64,000 bases of DNA from Microbacterium arborescens (GCF_030369635.1 NZ_CP128474.1:1922001-1986000), one strand, 5' to 3'; positions 40,101-48,763 are shown, numbered from the stretch's first letter. The notes: a model not told the origin generated them from the letters alone. Made by a program: numbers and translations.

Positions 40101-40128
40101 TTCGTCGTCGGAACGCGCGCGACCGGGA

Positions 40129-41142
40129 TCAGAGCCAGTCGTTGTGCTTGAAGATCCCGTAGAGGCCGGCGCTCAGAAGCACCATCAGCCCGAGCGCCAT
40201 CGGGTAGCCCCACGGCTGCGCGAGCTCGGGCATGAACGTGAAGTTCATGCCGTAGACGCTCGCGACGAAAGTGGGGGCGAACCCGATGGCCGCCCACGAT
40301 GAGATCTTCTTGACCTGCTCGTTCTGACGTACCTGGACGACGGTGAGGTCTGCCATCTTCTCGTCGAGACGCTGGTTGACGAGCGTCGCGTGGATCGTCA
40401 GGGCATCGTCGAGCGTGTGCCGCATCGACTGCACGCGCTCCGCGACGTACTGGGCGCGCCCGCGAACGTCATCCCATCCCGCTGGCTCCGCCCCCGCCGC
40501 CGCGTCGGTGAGCGTCGTGCCCAGTCGGGTCAGCACGTCGGGCAGCGGCGACGTGGCATGGGCCAGGTCGATCACCTCTCGCTGCAGGTCGAAGATGCGC
40601 CGCGAGACGTCCGGGCCGTCGCCGAAGAGCTGGTCCTCGATCTCGTCGATGTCGTTCTCGACGCCGTCGAGCACCGCGCGATATCCGGTCGTCACGCGTT
40701 CGGCGAGCACCCACATGACCGATCCCGGTCCGCGGCGCAGGAGCTGCGGGTGCGATTGGAGCCGGCCGCGGAGCTCGTCGAGGTCGATCCGATCCGACCG
40801 CGTGACCGTCACGATGAGATGGCGCGCGAGGAAGACGTCGATCTCGTCGCAGCGGACCGTCTCGGAGGCGTCGTCGTAATGCGCGGGCTGCAGGACGACG
40901 AACGCATGATCGCCGTACCGTTCGAAGATCGACCGCTGGTGCGGCCGCAGTGCCTCTTTCACCGCCATGGGGGACATCCCCAGCTCGGCCGCGCGGGTCT
41001 GGATCTCGGCGTCGTCGACGTCGATCAGCGCGATCCAGGCGAAGCCCGCGCGCTCGCGCGCGAGTGCGGCCGCCTCATCGGGCGGGAGATCGTCGCGCAC
41101 GACGGAGCCGTCGACATAAACCGCCGTCTCAACGTTCGTCAT
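40129..41142 (-). CDS. corA: Mg2+/Co2+ transport protein CorA
   Basis: 337 residues from ATG 41142 (a GTG at 41160 would add six). Long cytosolic alpha/beta and helical funnel domain, then two C-terminal membrane helices with the signature YGMNF (GMN 298-300) and a basic end (IFKHNDWL). Pentameric divalent cation channel. Divergent from the two-component operon at 41231; the gap holds CATAG direct repeats. Confidence 0.93.
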   Translation of the reverse strand: MTNVETAVYVDGSVVRDDLPPDEAAALARERAGFAWIALIDVDDAEIQTRAAELGMSPMAVKEALRPHQRSIFERYGDHAFVVLQPAHYDDASETVRCDEIDVFLARHLIVTVTRSDRIDLDELRGRLQSHPQLLRRGPGSVMWVLAERVTTGYRAVLDGVENDIDEIEDQLFGDGPDVSRRIFDLQREVIDLAHATSPLPDVLTRLGTTLTDAAAGAEPAGWDDVRGRAQYVAERVQSMRHTLDDALTIHATLVNQRLDEKMADLTVVQVRQNEQVKKISSWAAIGFAPTFVASVYGMNFTFMPELAQPWGYPMALGLMVLLSAGLYGIFKHNDWL

Positions 41143-41180
41143 GACGTCACCGTATGCCACCGCGCATGCTCACAGCGCAG

Positions 41181-41210
41181 ACATAGCATCGTCCATAGCT
41201 TCTCCATAGA
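41181..41210 (+). promoter_or_regulatory. Three CATAG direct repeats upstream of a response regulator gene
   Basis: ACATAG (41181), CCATAG (41193) and CCATAG (41204) recur at 12 and 11 bp. Tandem half-sites one helical turn apart are the usual target form of OmpR-type regulators; the regulator gene starts 21 bp downstream, so autoregulation is likely (inference). corA lies on the other side. Confidence 0.5.
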
Positions 41211-41230
41211 GAACGCCTGACAATGGCATC

Positions 41231-41962
41231 ATGACCACCCCAGCACCCGCCACACTGCAGCGTCCCGACGGCTCCCCGCTGCGCGTCCTCGTCGTCGACG
41301 ACGAACAGATGCTCACCGACCTGCTCTCGATGGCGCTCAAGATGGAAGGCTGGGAGGTCCGCTCCGCGGCATCCGGATTCGAAGCGCTCTCGCTCGCACG
41401 CGAGTTCGAGCCCGACGCGATGGTGCTCGACATCATGATGCCCGACCTCGACGGGATGTCGGTGCTGCAACGGCTCCGCCAGTCCGGTGACGACGTTCCC
41501 GTGCTGTTCCTCACCGCGAAAGACTCCGTGGGCGACCGGGTCGCCGGGCTGACGGCAGGCGGCGACGACTACGTCACCAAGCCGTTCAGCCTCGAAGAGG
41601 TCGTGGCACGGCTGCGCGGCCTCATGCGGCGCGCGGGCACGGCGACCGCGGGCGGTGTCGACCCGGTGCTCCGCGTCGGCGACCTCACCCTCAACGAGGA
41701 TTCGCACGAGATCGAGCGGGCCGGGACCAGCATCGAGCTCACCGCGACCGAGTTCGAGCTGCTGCGCTACCTCATGCGCAACCAGCGCCGCGTCGTCTCG
41801 AAGGCGCAGATCCTCGACCGCGTGTGGAACTACGACTTCGGCGGCCGTTCCTCCGTGGTCGAGTTGTACATCTCGTACCTGCGCAAGAAGATCGATGCCG
41901 GTCGCGAGCCGCTCATCCACACCGTCCGAGGCGTGGGCTACATGATCAAAGCGCCGCAGTGA
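41231..41962 (+). CDS. OmpR/PhoB-family response regulator
   Basis: 243 residues. After a 17-residue tail, the receiver domain has DDE (23-25), phospho-acceptor D67 (MVLDIMMPDLDG) and K117 (YVTKPF). The winged helix (about 150-240) ends TVRGVGYMIKAPQ with an ELYISYLRKKID recognition region. It resembles the TcrA/TrcR type of actinobacterial regulators. Overlaps the kinase start as GTGA (41959-41962). Upstream CATAG repeats are candidate autoregulatory sites. Confidence 0.94.
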   Translation: MTTPAPATLQRPDGSPLRVLVVDDEQMLTDLLSMALKMEGWEVRSAASGFEALSLAREFEPDAMVLDIMMPDLDGMSVLQRLRQSGDDVPVLFLTAKDSVGDRVAGLTAGGDDYVTKPFSLEEVVARLRGLMRRAGTATAGGVDPVLRVGDLTLNEDSHEIERAGTSIELTATEFELLRYLMRNQRRVVSKAQILDRVWNYDFGGRSSVVELYISYLRKKIDAGREPLIHTVRGVGYMIKAPQ

Positions 41963-43551
41963 CCTCCGCCCCCGACCGCAACGCGGTGCGCGAGCGTACG
42001 GACCGTCGGCCGCGCAAGCGGTGGACGCTGCAGACCCGGTTGATGCTGACCGTGGTCGGCGTCGTCGCGCTGACGCTGATCTCGAGCGCGGTCGGTCTCG
42101 CCACGACGATCGGCACGGTGCTGGTCTCAACCGTCACCACCAACGCCGAATCGCTCACGCGCGGACTCAAACTCTTCGACAGCAGCGGGTACGTCGTGCG
42201 TGTGCGTTCCGCAGAGGAGACGATCGCCGGCACGACGGGTCTCCCTTACGGATACACACTGCTGGTGCAGGACCCGCGCGGTCCGATCACCGGTGCGACC
42301 TTCGACGGCGACGAGGGAGTGCGCGACCTCACCGCCGCGGAGCTGAACGATCTCGCTTCGACGGACCTCAGCGCCCTTCCGGCGACGATCGAGATCGGCG
42401 ACCTCGGCGCGTTCCGCGTCGTGTCATTCACAGCCGGCGACATCACCGGGCTGGGCGCTCTTCCGCTCGCTCAGGTCGACGGGACTGTCGCAACCGTCGT
42501 CACCACGATCACGATCGTGACCGTCGGTGGCCTTCTCCTCCTCAGCGCGGCGATCGCGGTTGTCATTCAGCGCTCGCTCCGGCCGTTGCGCGTCGTCGCT
42601 GACACCGCGACCCGGGTCGCGTCGCTCCCCCTTGCGCAGGGAGCCGTCTCCATCAGCGAGCGCGTACCCGAGGAGGAGACCGACGACCACGATGAGATCG
42701 GCCGCGTCGGAGCAGCACTGAACACCCTCCTCGATCATGTCGATGCGTCCCTCGTCGCCCGCCAGCGCAACGAAGAGCGCATGCGATCGTTCGTCGCCGA
42801 CGCGAGTCATGAGCTTCGCACGCCCCTCGCCTCGATCCGTGGATACTCCGAGCTCTCGCTCCGCGCGATGCGTCAAGGTGTGCCGGGCGTCGAAGAGACC
42901 ACGACCGCCGCGCTCGAACGCATCCAGGCGCAGTCGCTGCGCATGACGAGCCTCGTCGAGGATCTGCTCCTTCTCGCTCGGCTCGACGAAGGACAGGAGC
43001 TCGTCTACGGAACGGTCGACCTCACGGCCCTCGCCATCGACGCGGTGGCCGACGCCCGAGCGGCAGGCCAGGATCACGAGTGGCGCCTGGATGTCGGCGA
43101 TGAACCGGTCGTCGTCGCGGCGGACGCCACCCGCATCACGCAGGTCGTCGCGAATCTCCTCGCCAATGCGCGCGTCCACACCCCAGCCGGCACCACCGTC
43201 ACCACGGCAGTGCGCGTCACCGACGGTACGGCGGTCCTCTCGGTGCACGACGACGGCCCCGGCATCGACCCCGCCGTCGCCGATCACATCTTCGAGCGTT
43301 TCTCGCGCGGCGACAGCTCGCGGGCACGCCAAACCGGCGGCACAGGCCTCGGCCTCTCGATCGCCCGCGCCATCGTGGCGGCACACGGCGGATCACTCAC
43401 GGTGCAGAGCGAGCCCGGCTCGACCACGTTCGAGCTCCGGCTGACCGCGCGACCGTCTGATCCTGGGACGGGCGCGGGGGCAGGCGCGGACGGTGAGGCG
43501 GGGGCGGGCGCCGCTCCTGCCGGTGATCCCGATGGCGAGGGGTCGCGATGA
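41959..43551 (+). CDS. Membrane sensor histidine kinase
   Basis: 530 residues from GTG 41959. Membrane helix 1 (about 28-52), an extracytoplasmic sensor region of about 125 residues, helix 2 (about 178-203), HAMP (about 204-265), HisKA with phospho-accepting H284 (FVADASHELRTPLASIRGY) and HATPase_c (NLLANARVHTPAG, VHDDGPGIDP, GTGLGLSIARAIV). The C-terminal 35 residues are Gly/Ala-rich low complexity. Cognate kinase of the preceding regulator and overlapped by the next gene (ATGA). Confidence 0.94.
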   Translation: MTSAPDRNAVRERTDRRPRKRWTLQTRLMLTVVGVVALTLISSAVGLATTIGTVLVSTVTTNAESLTRGLKLFDSSGYVVRVRSAEETIAGTTGLPYGYTLLVQDPRGPITGATFDGDEGVRDLTAAELNDLASTDLSALPATIEIGDLGAFRVVSFTAGDITGLGALPLAQVDGTVATVVTTITIVTVGGLLLLSAAIAVVIQRSLRPLRVVADTATRVASLPLAQGAVSISERVPEEETDDHDEIGRVGAALNTLLDHVDASLVARQRNEERMRSFVADASHELRTPLASIRGYSELSLRAMRQGVPGVEETTTAALERIQAQSLRMTSLVEDLLLLARLDEGQELVYGTVDLTALAIDAVADARAAGQDHEWRLDVGDEPVVVAADATRITQVVANLLANARVHTPAGTTVTTAVRVTDGTAVLSVHDDGPGIDPAVADHIFERFSRGDSSRARQTGGTGLGLSIARAIVAAHGGSLTVQSEPGSTTFELRLTARPSDPGTGAGAGADGEAGAGAAPAGDPDGEGSR

Positions 43552-43985
43552 CGCATACCGAAACGCGGGTCGTGGCGATCCGGCACGGTCGCGTTCAACC
43601 GTCCGGCTCGTGGGTGTACGTGTGGCTCGACATCGAGACGGGCGACATCGCGTACGTCGGGGCCACCGCGTACGAGCCGGCGCTGCGTGCGCACCTGCAC
43701 CTCGAGAACGACGATCCGCAGCTCGGGCGCGTGCGCGCCACGGTGGACAGGTACGCCGAGCGCGACTTCGACGTTCTGGTGTTCGAGGTGCCCGCCGATG
43801 TCGATCGAGGCGTCGCGAAGCGGCACCTGGAGGCGCGCCTGCGCTCGGGGGTGGCCGCGGGGCGACCTGCGGGGGCGGATGTGACGCCGACGGATGGTCT
43901 CGAGGCTGAGGTGCGGTCCGTGTGCAACTTCAGCGATGACGTCGTTCGCATTATCGCGCAGCGGCGGGCTGCCCACCGCCCGTAG
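43548..43985 (+). CDS. Unknown protein with GIY-YIG-like pattern in a two-component operon
   Basis: 145 residues, overlapping the kinase stop by 4 bp. Residues 20-55 resemble a GIY-YIG nuclease core: WVYVW (22-26), IAYVGAT (34-40), R47 and H49/H51. The spacing from the first to the second motif and the downstream Arg/His fit, but the usual catalytic Glu cannot be placed with certainty (E95 in RHLEARL is a candidate). C-terminal part is helical with one Cys. No close family is recognised; a nuclease role is only a suggestion. Confidence 0.75.
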   Translation: MTHTETRVVAIRHGRVQPSGSWVYVWLDIETGDIAYVGATAYEPALRAHLHLENDDPQLGRVRATVDRYAERDFDVLVFEVPADVDRGVAKRHLEARLRSGVAAGRPAGADVTPTDGLEAEVRSVCNFSDDVVRIIAQRRAAHRP

Positions 43986-44090
43986 CGTCGGGGGCGGGAG
44001 ACGCGGTCTCAACTCGAGAGGGCGCTCGTTCTCAGGGCTGTGCCGATGAGCTGGCCCGGCGGTTCCTCCCCACACGGTGGCCTGGGCGAG

Positions 44091-44106
44091 TTTCATTCTT
44101 CGCATC
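44091..44106. repeat. Left inverted repeat flanking the HNH gene
   Basis: TTTCATTCTTCGCATC matches the reverse complement of 45591-45606 at 13 of 16 positions, with both ends (TTTCAT, CGCATC) perfect. The two copies face each other across the DUF222-HNH gene. Confidence 0.55.
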
Positions 44107-44149
44107 TTTGTTCGATGTGTATGTCGGATCTGGCTGTCACAATGGGAAC

Positions 44150-45493
44150 ATGTCAGCCAACGCAGGTGGTGGGCCGGGTGGGGGCGTCGTCTCGCCGCAC
44201 GCCCGAGCGATCGCGGCGTACACCGAGACGTTGGCGCTGGTGCATCACGCGGATGTCGCGTCGGTGCGGGCTCTCGCCGAGCTGGGTCGGTCGGCGCTTC
44301 GCGAGGCGCGCCGTGACGGGGTGCGCGGGATGGCGTCGGACATGGAGCTGCGGTCGGTCGCGGCAGAAGCGGCGGGGTTGGCGCGGCGCAGCGACCGGCG
44401 ACTGCAGGCCGACATCGACCACGCGTTGACGATCGTCGATGACTACCCGGCCGTGTTCGCGGCATGGGAGCAACGGCGAATCACCCGCGACCACGTCGAC
44501 GTGGTCGTGAAAGCGGCAACCGGGCTGCCCGGCGAGGTGGGGGAAGAGTTCGAGGCCGCCGCGATCGCCGTCTGCGAGCAGGACATCGCCACCCGGGTCA
44601 CACCCGCCCTGCGAGCCCTGGCAGAACGGCTCCACGACCGCACATTCACCGACCGGCACCGAGACGCCGCCGCGGGGCGGTGCGTAAGGGTCCTGCACGG
44701 GGCGGACGGAATGTCCGATGTCATCGCGACCGTACCGACCGTGATCGCGGTGGGGATGCTCGACCGGCTCACCCAGATGGGACAAGCCGTCAAGGATGCC
44801 CGGGACGTGGGTGGTCGCGGTGATGCGGTGGAGGCCGATGCTGCACCTGACGCCCGGACGATGGATCAGCTGCGTGCTGACATCCTCAGCGACCTCGTCC
44901 TCGGCGGCACGCCCGTGGTCGACCCGACCTACGGGGCCGACCGGACCGGCGGGCTCGGCGCGATCCGCGCACGCGTGCAGGTCACCGTCACGGCGGAGAC
45001 CCTGGTGGGCCGTGACGAGCACCCCGCCGACGCGGTCGGTGCCGGACCGATCGACGCCGACACGGCGCGTGAGCTCGCGGGACAGGTCTCCGAGTGGGAC
45101 CGGCTCTTCATCGACCCGGTCACCCGCACCCCGGTCGAGATCGACACCTACCGACCCACCCTGGCGATGAAGAAGCTCCTCACCGCTCGTGACCAGCACT
45201 GCCGGTTCCCCGGATGCCGCAGGGCCGCGATCAGGTGTGAGCTCGACCACACCGTCGATTACGCCCTCGGTGGCCACACCCACCTCCTCAACCTCGCCCA
45301 CCTCTGCCAGAGACACCACTCGATGAAGCAATTCACCCGGTGGGAAGTGCGGCAGCTCGGCGGCGGGGTCCTGGAATGGACCTCACCCCTCGGACGGGTC
45401 TACCGCGAAGACATACCCGTGCCCGCCGTCTGCTTCACCACCGACACGACCGACACGGCCGACCCGCCACCGGGCGAACCGCCACCCTTCTGA
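44150..45493 (+). CDS. DUF222 / HNH endonuclease protein (13E12 repeat family)
   Basis: 447 residues from ATG 44150. The N-terminal two-thirds is the helical DUF222 domain; the C-terminus carries an HNH motif: HCRFPGCRRAA, CELDHTVDYALGG, NLAHLCQRHHSMK, followed by a WTSPLGR segment typical of the family. Proteins of this type occur in many copies in actinobacterial genomes (the 13E12 family of M. tuberculosis) and behave like mobile or repeated genes; their function is not settled. An AT-richer start region (TTCATTC, TTTGTTCG) lies upstream. Confidence 0.92.
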   Translation: MSANAGGGPGGGVVSPHARAIAAYTETLALVHHADVASVRALAELGRSALREARRDGVRGMASDMELRSVAAEAAGLARRSDRRLQADIDHALTIVDDYPAVFAAWEQRRITRDHVDVVVKAATGLPGEVGEEFEAAAIAVCEQDIATRVTPALRALAERLHDRTFTDRHRDAAAGRCVRVLHGADGMSDVIATVPTVIAVGMLDRLTQMGQAVKDARDVGGRGDAVEADAAPDARTMDQLRADILSDLVLGGTPVVDPTYGADRTGGLGAIRARVQVTVTAETLVGRDEHPADAVGAGPIDADTARELAGQVSEWDRLFIDPVTRTPVEIDTYRPTLAMKKLLTARDQHCRFPGCRRAAIRCELDHTVDYALGGHTHLLNLAHLCQRHHSMKQFTRWEVRQLGGGVLEWTSPLGRVYREDIPVPAVCFTTDTTDTADPPPGEPPPF

Positions 45494-45526
45494 TCCCCGC
45501 CCGCCCCGCGCTCGGCGTGGGCTGGT

Positions 45527-45580
45527 GCTCGCTCGCTCGCTCGCCCGCGCGCTCGCCCGCACGCCCGCACGCCCGCACGC
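45527..45580. repeat. GC-rich simple-sequence tract
   Basis: Four or so GCTC units followed by CGCCCGCA-type units, with no coding frame supported. A site prone to slippage. Confidence 0.7.
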
Positions 45581-45590
45581 ATGAAGACGA

Positions 45591-45606
45591 GATGCGCGGG
45601 ATGAAA
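45591..45606. repeat. Right inverted repeat flanking the HNH gene
   Basis: GATGCGCGGGATGAAA, inverted partner of 44091-44106 (13 of 16). The pair spans 1,516 bp including the whole DUF222-HNH gene. Confidence 0.55.
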
Positions 45607-45777
45607 TCGATCACGCAACGCCTATCAGCCCGAGCCGCTTTCGCACGGGAAGCCGGAGTGTTACGCAACGAGAACTGCCCGTGCCAACCCGAGCGTCGGC
45701 ACTGACACAGCACCTCACCACCGCACGTCGACGCCGCGCCTCGGCCGTCAGTCGACGACCCGCAGCGAGGGACCGTC

Positions 45778-47325
45778 TCAGTATCCGGCGAAGGCGTCGG
45801 TCGTGAGCGATCGGGCCTTCGACAGCGCGGGAGCCAGTTCGGCGATGAGCCGAGGTGGGCCGGAGATGAAGGCATGCCGATCGCCGAGATCCGGGACGAG
45901 ACCGGCCAGCGAGGCGGCGCTCAGCCGCTCTCCCCCGGTCCAGCGCCAATGATCCGGAAGGTTCCGAGGCTCATCACGCGTCACCACCATCACCGGGATG
46001 CCCGCAGCAATGATGTCGTCGCGGAATGCCAGCTCCTCGGCATCCGATGCGACGTAGATCATGACGACGTCGCGACGCTCTCCAGCCAGGCGCATCTCAC
46101 GCAGCTGCGACACGAAGGGCGTCACGCCGATCCCCGCAGCCACCAGCACGACCTTCGCGTCCGTCCGCGCCGGCAGCACGAAGTCGCCCCAGACACCCGT
46201 GACAGGAAGATCCCGGCCGGGCTCCACGACCGCGAGGGCCTTCTTGTAGCTCGACTGAGAACCCTCACGGATCGCGATCCGAACCTCCGGCAGCTCCGCA
46301 GGCGCCGAGACGATCGAGAACTCTCGCCGTGTGCCCCGCGCATCTGGTCGGCGGTGCGGGACCTCGAGCTCGAGGTACTGTCCCGGGCGGAATCGGAAGC
46401 CGCGATGAGCCCGGAACGTGAGCTCGCGAACCGACGGCGTCAGCGCCCTGCGCTCCACGAAGGTCAACCGCACCGCGGCGCGGTAGGCGAAGAAGAAGGC
46501 GAGCAGGTTGCCGATCAGCAGCGCGCGCTCCTGCCCGAGACTCACGTCGCCGATCAGGATGGGCCACCCGGCAAGAGCCCCCACGAGCGCGGCGACCGCG
46601 TACTGCTGCCGCCGACGGGGCGGGAGCGTCAACGGCTCCGACAGCATGAACGCGCCGAGGAAGAGGAACGGCGACGACCACAGCACCTGCCCGATGACCG
46701 TCGCATCGACCGGGAGCGAGACCTGCGCATACTGCACGATCGTGCGCACGAACGCGACAGCGACCGCGACGACGAGGAAGACGGCCACGACCCGCACCTT
46801 CTCGGTCCGCACCACCACCAGGCCGCCGAGCACGACGACCGGCACCGCCAGAACGGGCGTGCCGACCCACCAGGCCGACGCTCCCAGGTCGGGGAACGGG
46901 ATACTCAGCACGGTGAGCACCGTCGCACCGGCGGCGGCCGGGTTGAAGATGTGACGACCGCGCCACGCGAGCAGGTACTTCGATGCCGAGGCGACCGCTC
47001 CGGCGATCGCGAGCCCGGCCAGTCCCGCCGGCTCGAGCGTCGGTCGCAGAACGAAGAACAGGATCAGAGCGGTGATGACCGCCGACTCGATGCGCCATGT
47101 ACGGCCGAGCAGGCGCTGCGCCACGGCATCCACGACGATGATCGCGGCGGCCAGCACAACGAGCGAGACCGGCAGCGCGAGCGGATCGCCCGCGATCTGC
47201 CCCGCCAGTGTCAACACGAACGCGATGACCGCGAGCACCGAGAGCGCGACGAGCACGAACCGGTACATCGACACGCGGCCGAGTGCACCGACAGCTCGGT
47301 TCCGAAGGGCCGTCAGGGATGTCAT
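45778..47325 (-). CDS. RnfD/NqrB-like membrane domain fused to ferredoxin-NADP reductase domain
   Basis: 515 residues from ATG 47325, overlapping the apbE stop by 4 bp. Residues 1-265: eight to nine membrane helices with RnfD/NqrB-like features (YLLAWRGRHIFNPAAAGATVL). Residues 275-515: FNR-type reductase with FAD motif (RREFSIVS, FRPGQYLELEV), NAD(P) motif (VLVAAGIGVTPFVSQL), FISGPPRL and terminal DAFAGY. It would oxidise NAD(P)H in the cytosol and pass electrons through the membrane domain to the flavin lipoprotein encoded in the same operon. Confidence 0.88.
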   Translation of the reverse strand: MTSLTALRNRAVGALGRVSMYRFVLVALSVLAVIAFVLTLAGQIAGDPLALPVSLVVLAAAIIVVDAVAQRLLGRTWRIESAVITALILFFVLRPTLEPAGLAGLAIAGAVASASKYLLAWRGRHIFNPAAAGATVLTVLSIPFPDLGASAWWVGTPVLAVPVVVLGGLVVVRTEKVRVVAVFLVVAVAVAFVRTIVQYAQVSLPVDATVIGQVLWSSPFLFLGAFMLSEPLTLPPRRRQQYAVAALVGALAGWPILIGDVSLGQERALLIGNLLAFFFAYRAAVRLTFVERRALTPSVRELTFRAHRGFRFRPGQYLELEVPHRRPDARGTRREFSIVSAPAELPEVRIAIREGSQSSYKKALAVVEPGRDLPVTGVWGDFVLPARTDAKVVLVAAGIGVTPFVSQLREMRLAGERRDVVMIYVASDAEELAFRDDIIAAGIPVMVVTRDEPRNLPDHWRWTGGERLSAASLAGLVPDLGDRHAFISGPPRLIAELAPALSKARSLTTDAFAGY

Positions 47326-48194
47326 ACGAACAACTCCGCTTCGCAGTGAGGTGACCATTCGACGGCCCCGTCGGTGCGCATCCGCACCCACGACGCTCTG
47401 CTGCGCTCCGCGAATCGCGGACCGCCGTCGAAGAAGAGGGCTGTGGCGACGGCATCCGCCGTCATCGCGTCGGCGGCGACCGCCCACGTCGCCGCATACT
47501 CCCGCACCGGCTCACCCGTGCGGGCGTCGAGCACGTGGTGCAGACCGTCGCCCCACGCACGGCGGTTGGTCGCCGACGCGCACAGCGCCCCGGCATCCAG
47601 AGCCCACACCCCCACCGCCCGAGAAGCGTCGTAGGGGTGCTCGAGGGCGACGCGCTGACGCACCCCGTCGACCGCCAGGTCGCCGCTCGCGTCGACGACG
47701 AGCCAGCCGGCCGTCCGCTGTCGCAGCTCCGCCAGCACGAGATCGACGAGGCGGCCTTTGCCCACCGCGCCCACATCGACCGTCGCCGGGCGATGAAGCG
47801 TGAGTCGGTCATCGGAGAGCTCGACGACATCGCGCCACTGCGCCACCGCGGCGGAGGCACCGCCGTCGCGCATCGAGTACGACGCGTCGTAGCCGCGCCG
47901 CGCGAGCACGTCACCGACGAGGGGGTTCACCGCACCGTCCGTGGCATCGGCCAACGCGCCGTAGAGCGCGAGCATGTCCACCGCGTCGGGCGGCGCGACC
48001 ACCGACCCGCCCGCGGCCAGTCGGCTCACGGTCGAGTCGTCGCGGAACCGCGACCAGTCACGGTCGAACGCATCGACCACCGACATGACCGCCGCGCGCT
48101 CGGCATCGCCCAGGGGCGCTTCGCTCTCGATGCACCACACGGTCCCGATGGCGTCGAACTCCCACCGTCCGGAGCCGGCAGCCGCGGCCATCAT
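47322..48194 (-). CDS. apbE: FAD:protein FMN transferase (ApbE)
   Basis: 290 residues. It attaches FMN covalently to Ser/Thr of target proteins using FAD. Family motifs: DVGAVGKGRLVD, GWLVVDASGDL, HHVLDARTGEP and the Mg-binding AADAMTADAVATALF. No signal peptide is evident at the N-terminus. Overlaps both neighbours by 4 bp (ATGA), so it is made with its likely target, the upstream FMN-binding lipoprotein, and the downstream RnfD-FNR protein. Confidence 0.93.
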   Translation of the reverse strand: MMAAAAGSGRWEFDAIGTVWCIESEAPLGDAERAAVMSVVDAFDRDWSRFRDDSTVSRLAAGGSVVAPPDAVDMLALYGALADATDGAVNPLVGDVLARRGYDASYSMRDGGASAAVAQWRDVVELSDDRLTLHRPATVDVGAVGKGRLVDLVLAELRQRTAGWLVVDASGDLAVDGVRQRVALEHPYDASRAVGVWALDAGALCASATNRRAWGDGLHHVLDARTGEPVREYAATWAVAADAMTADAVATALFFDGGPRFAERSRASWVRMRTDGAVEWSPHCEAELFV

Positions 48195-48676
48195 GCTGCC
48201 GCGTAGGTGCGGATCTCCTCGACCGCCGCGTTGAAGCCACCGCTTGTGAGGGACGAGCCCGCGACCCGGTCGACCTTCACCTCGTCGAGGCTCTTGCCGA
48301 CGACGGCATCCGAGATGCCGCCGATGAACTGCGACTGGTACTGCTTGCTCTCACGGCGGGTCGGCTCACCTGTGACCTCCACCGCGGTCACGGCGTCGGA
48401 CGCGATCGTCAGCTGCACGGTGATCGTCTCGGGGCCCTCCGGGGTCTGGTAGGTGCCCTCGGCGGTGTACGTGCCGTCGGTGTAGGTTCCGCCGGTCGAG
48501 CCCGCCGAACCGGTCGAGCCCGCCGCGGGCGTCGCGTCGGACGAGGCCGCTCCACCCGAACCGGGCTGTTCGGCATCGGCCTGACCCGCGCACCCGGCGA
48601 GAAGGGCGAGGCCGGCGACGGATGCCGCGGCGGCGGTCACACGGAGCGAACGGGGTACGGCAGTGGCTCGGATCAT
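48191..48676 (-). CDS. FMN-binding domain lipoprotein
   Basis: 161 residues. Signal peptide with lipobox LLAGC (Cys29), a Ser/Gly/Thr-rich linker (about 30-65) and one FMN-binding domain (about 68-161). The attachment region reads GSSLTSGGFNAAV (from 140), the counterpart of the SGATxTS motif of NqrC/RnfG; T144 or S145 is the likely flavinylated residue. AGGAGG ribosome site. First gene of the three-gene flavin operon, on the outer face of the membrane. Confidence 0.9.
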   Translation of the reverse strand: MIRATAVPRSLRVTAAAASVAGLALLAGCAGQADAEQPGSGGAASSDATPAAGSTGSAGSTGGTYTDGTYTAEGTYQTPEGPETITVQLTIASDAVTAVEVTGEPTRRESKQYQSQFIGGISDAVVGKSLDEVKVDRVAGSSLTSGGFNAAVEEIRTYAAA

Positions 48677-48695
48677 GGGGGTCCTCCTGTGTCGT

Positions 48696-48717
48696 GCCCC
48701 TCCGGGGGGAGGCGGGC
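48696..48717 (-). terminator. Hairpin between ATPase gene and flavin operon
   Basis: GCCC+CTCC (48696-48703) can pair with GGAG and GGGC (48708-48717) around a 4-nt loop with a 2-nt bulge. Downstream of the ATPase stop and in the leader of the FMN lipoprotein gene. Confidence 0.45.
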
Positions 48718-48763
48718 TGATCTCACGCTAGCGGCCTGCCGCCATGGGTCCCCTCTGTTATTC

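Larger units (their letters stand above)
45494..45777. other. Intergenic region with simple repeat and right inverted repeat
   Basis: 284 bp without a supported gene. From about 45527 to 45580 it is a simple-sequence run (GCTC units, then CGCCCGCA units). The right inverted repeat of the HNH gene is at 45591-45606. ACGCAACG occurs twice further on (about 45615 and 45665). No terminator hairpin was clear. Confidence 0.6.

Noticed and set aside
45400..45618. 72-residue minus-strand frame over the simple-sequence tract
   Set aside because: Coding impression comes from the repeat; it overlaps the HNH gene end and lacks a ribosome site.
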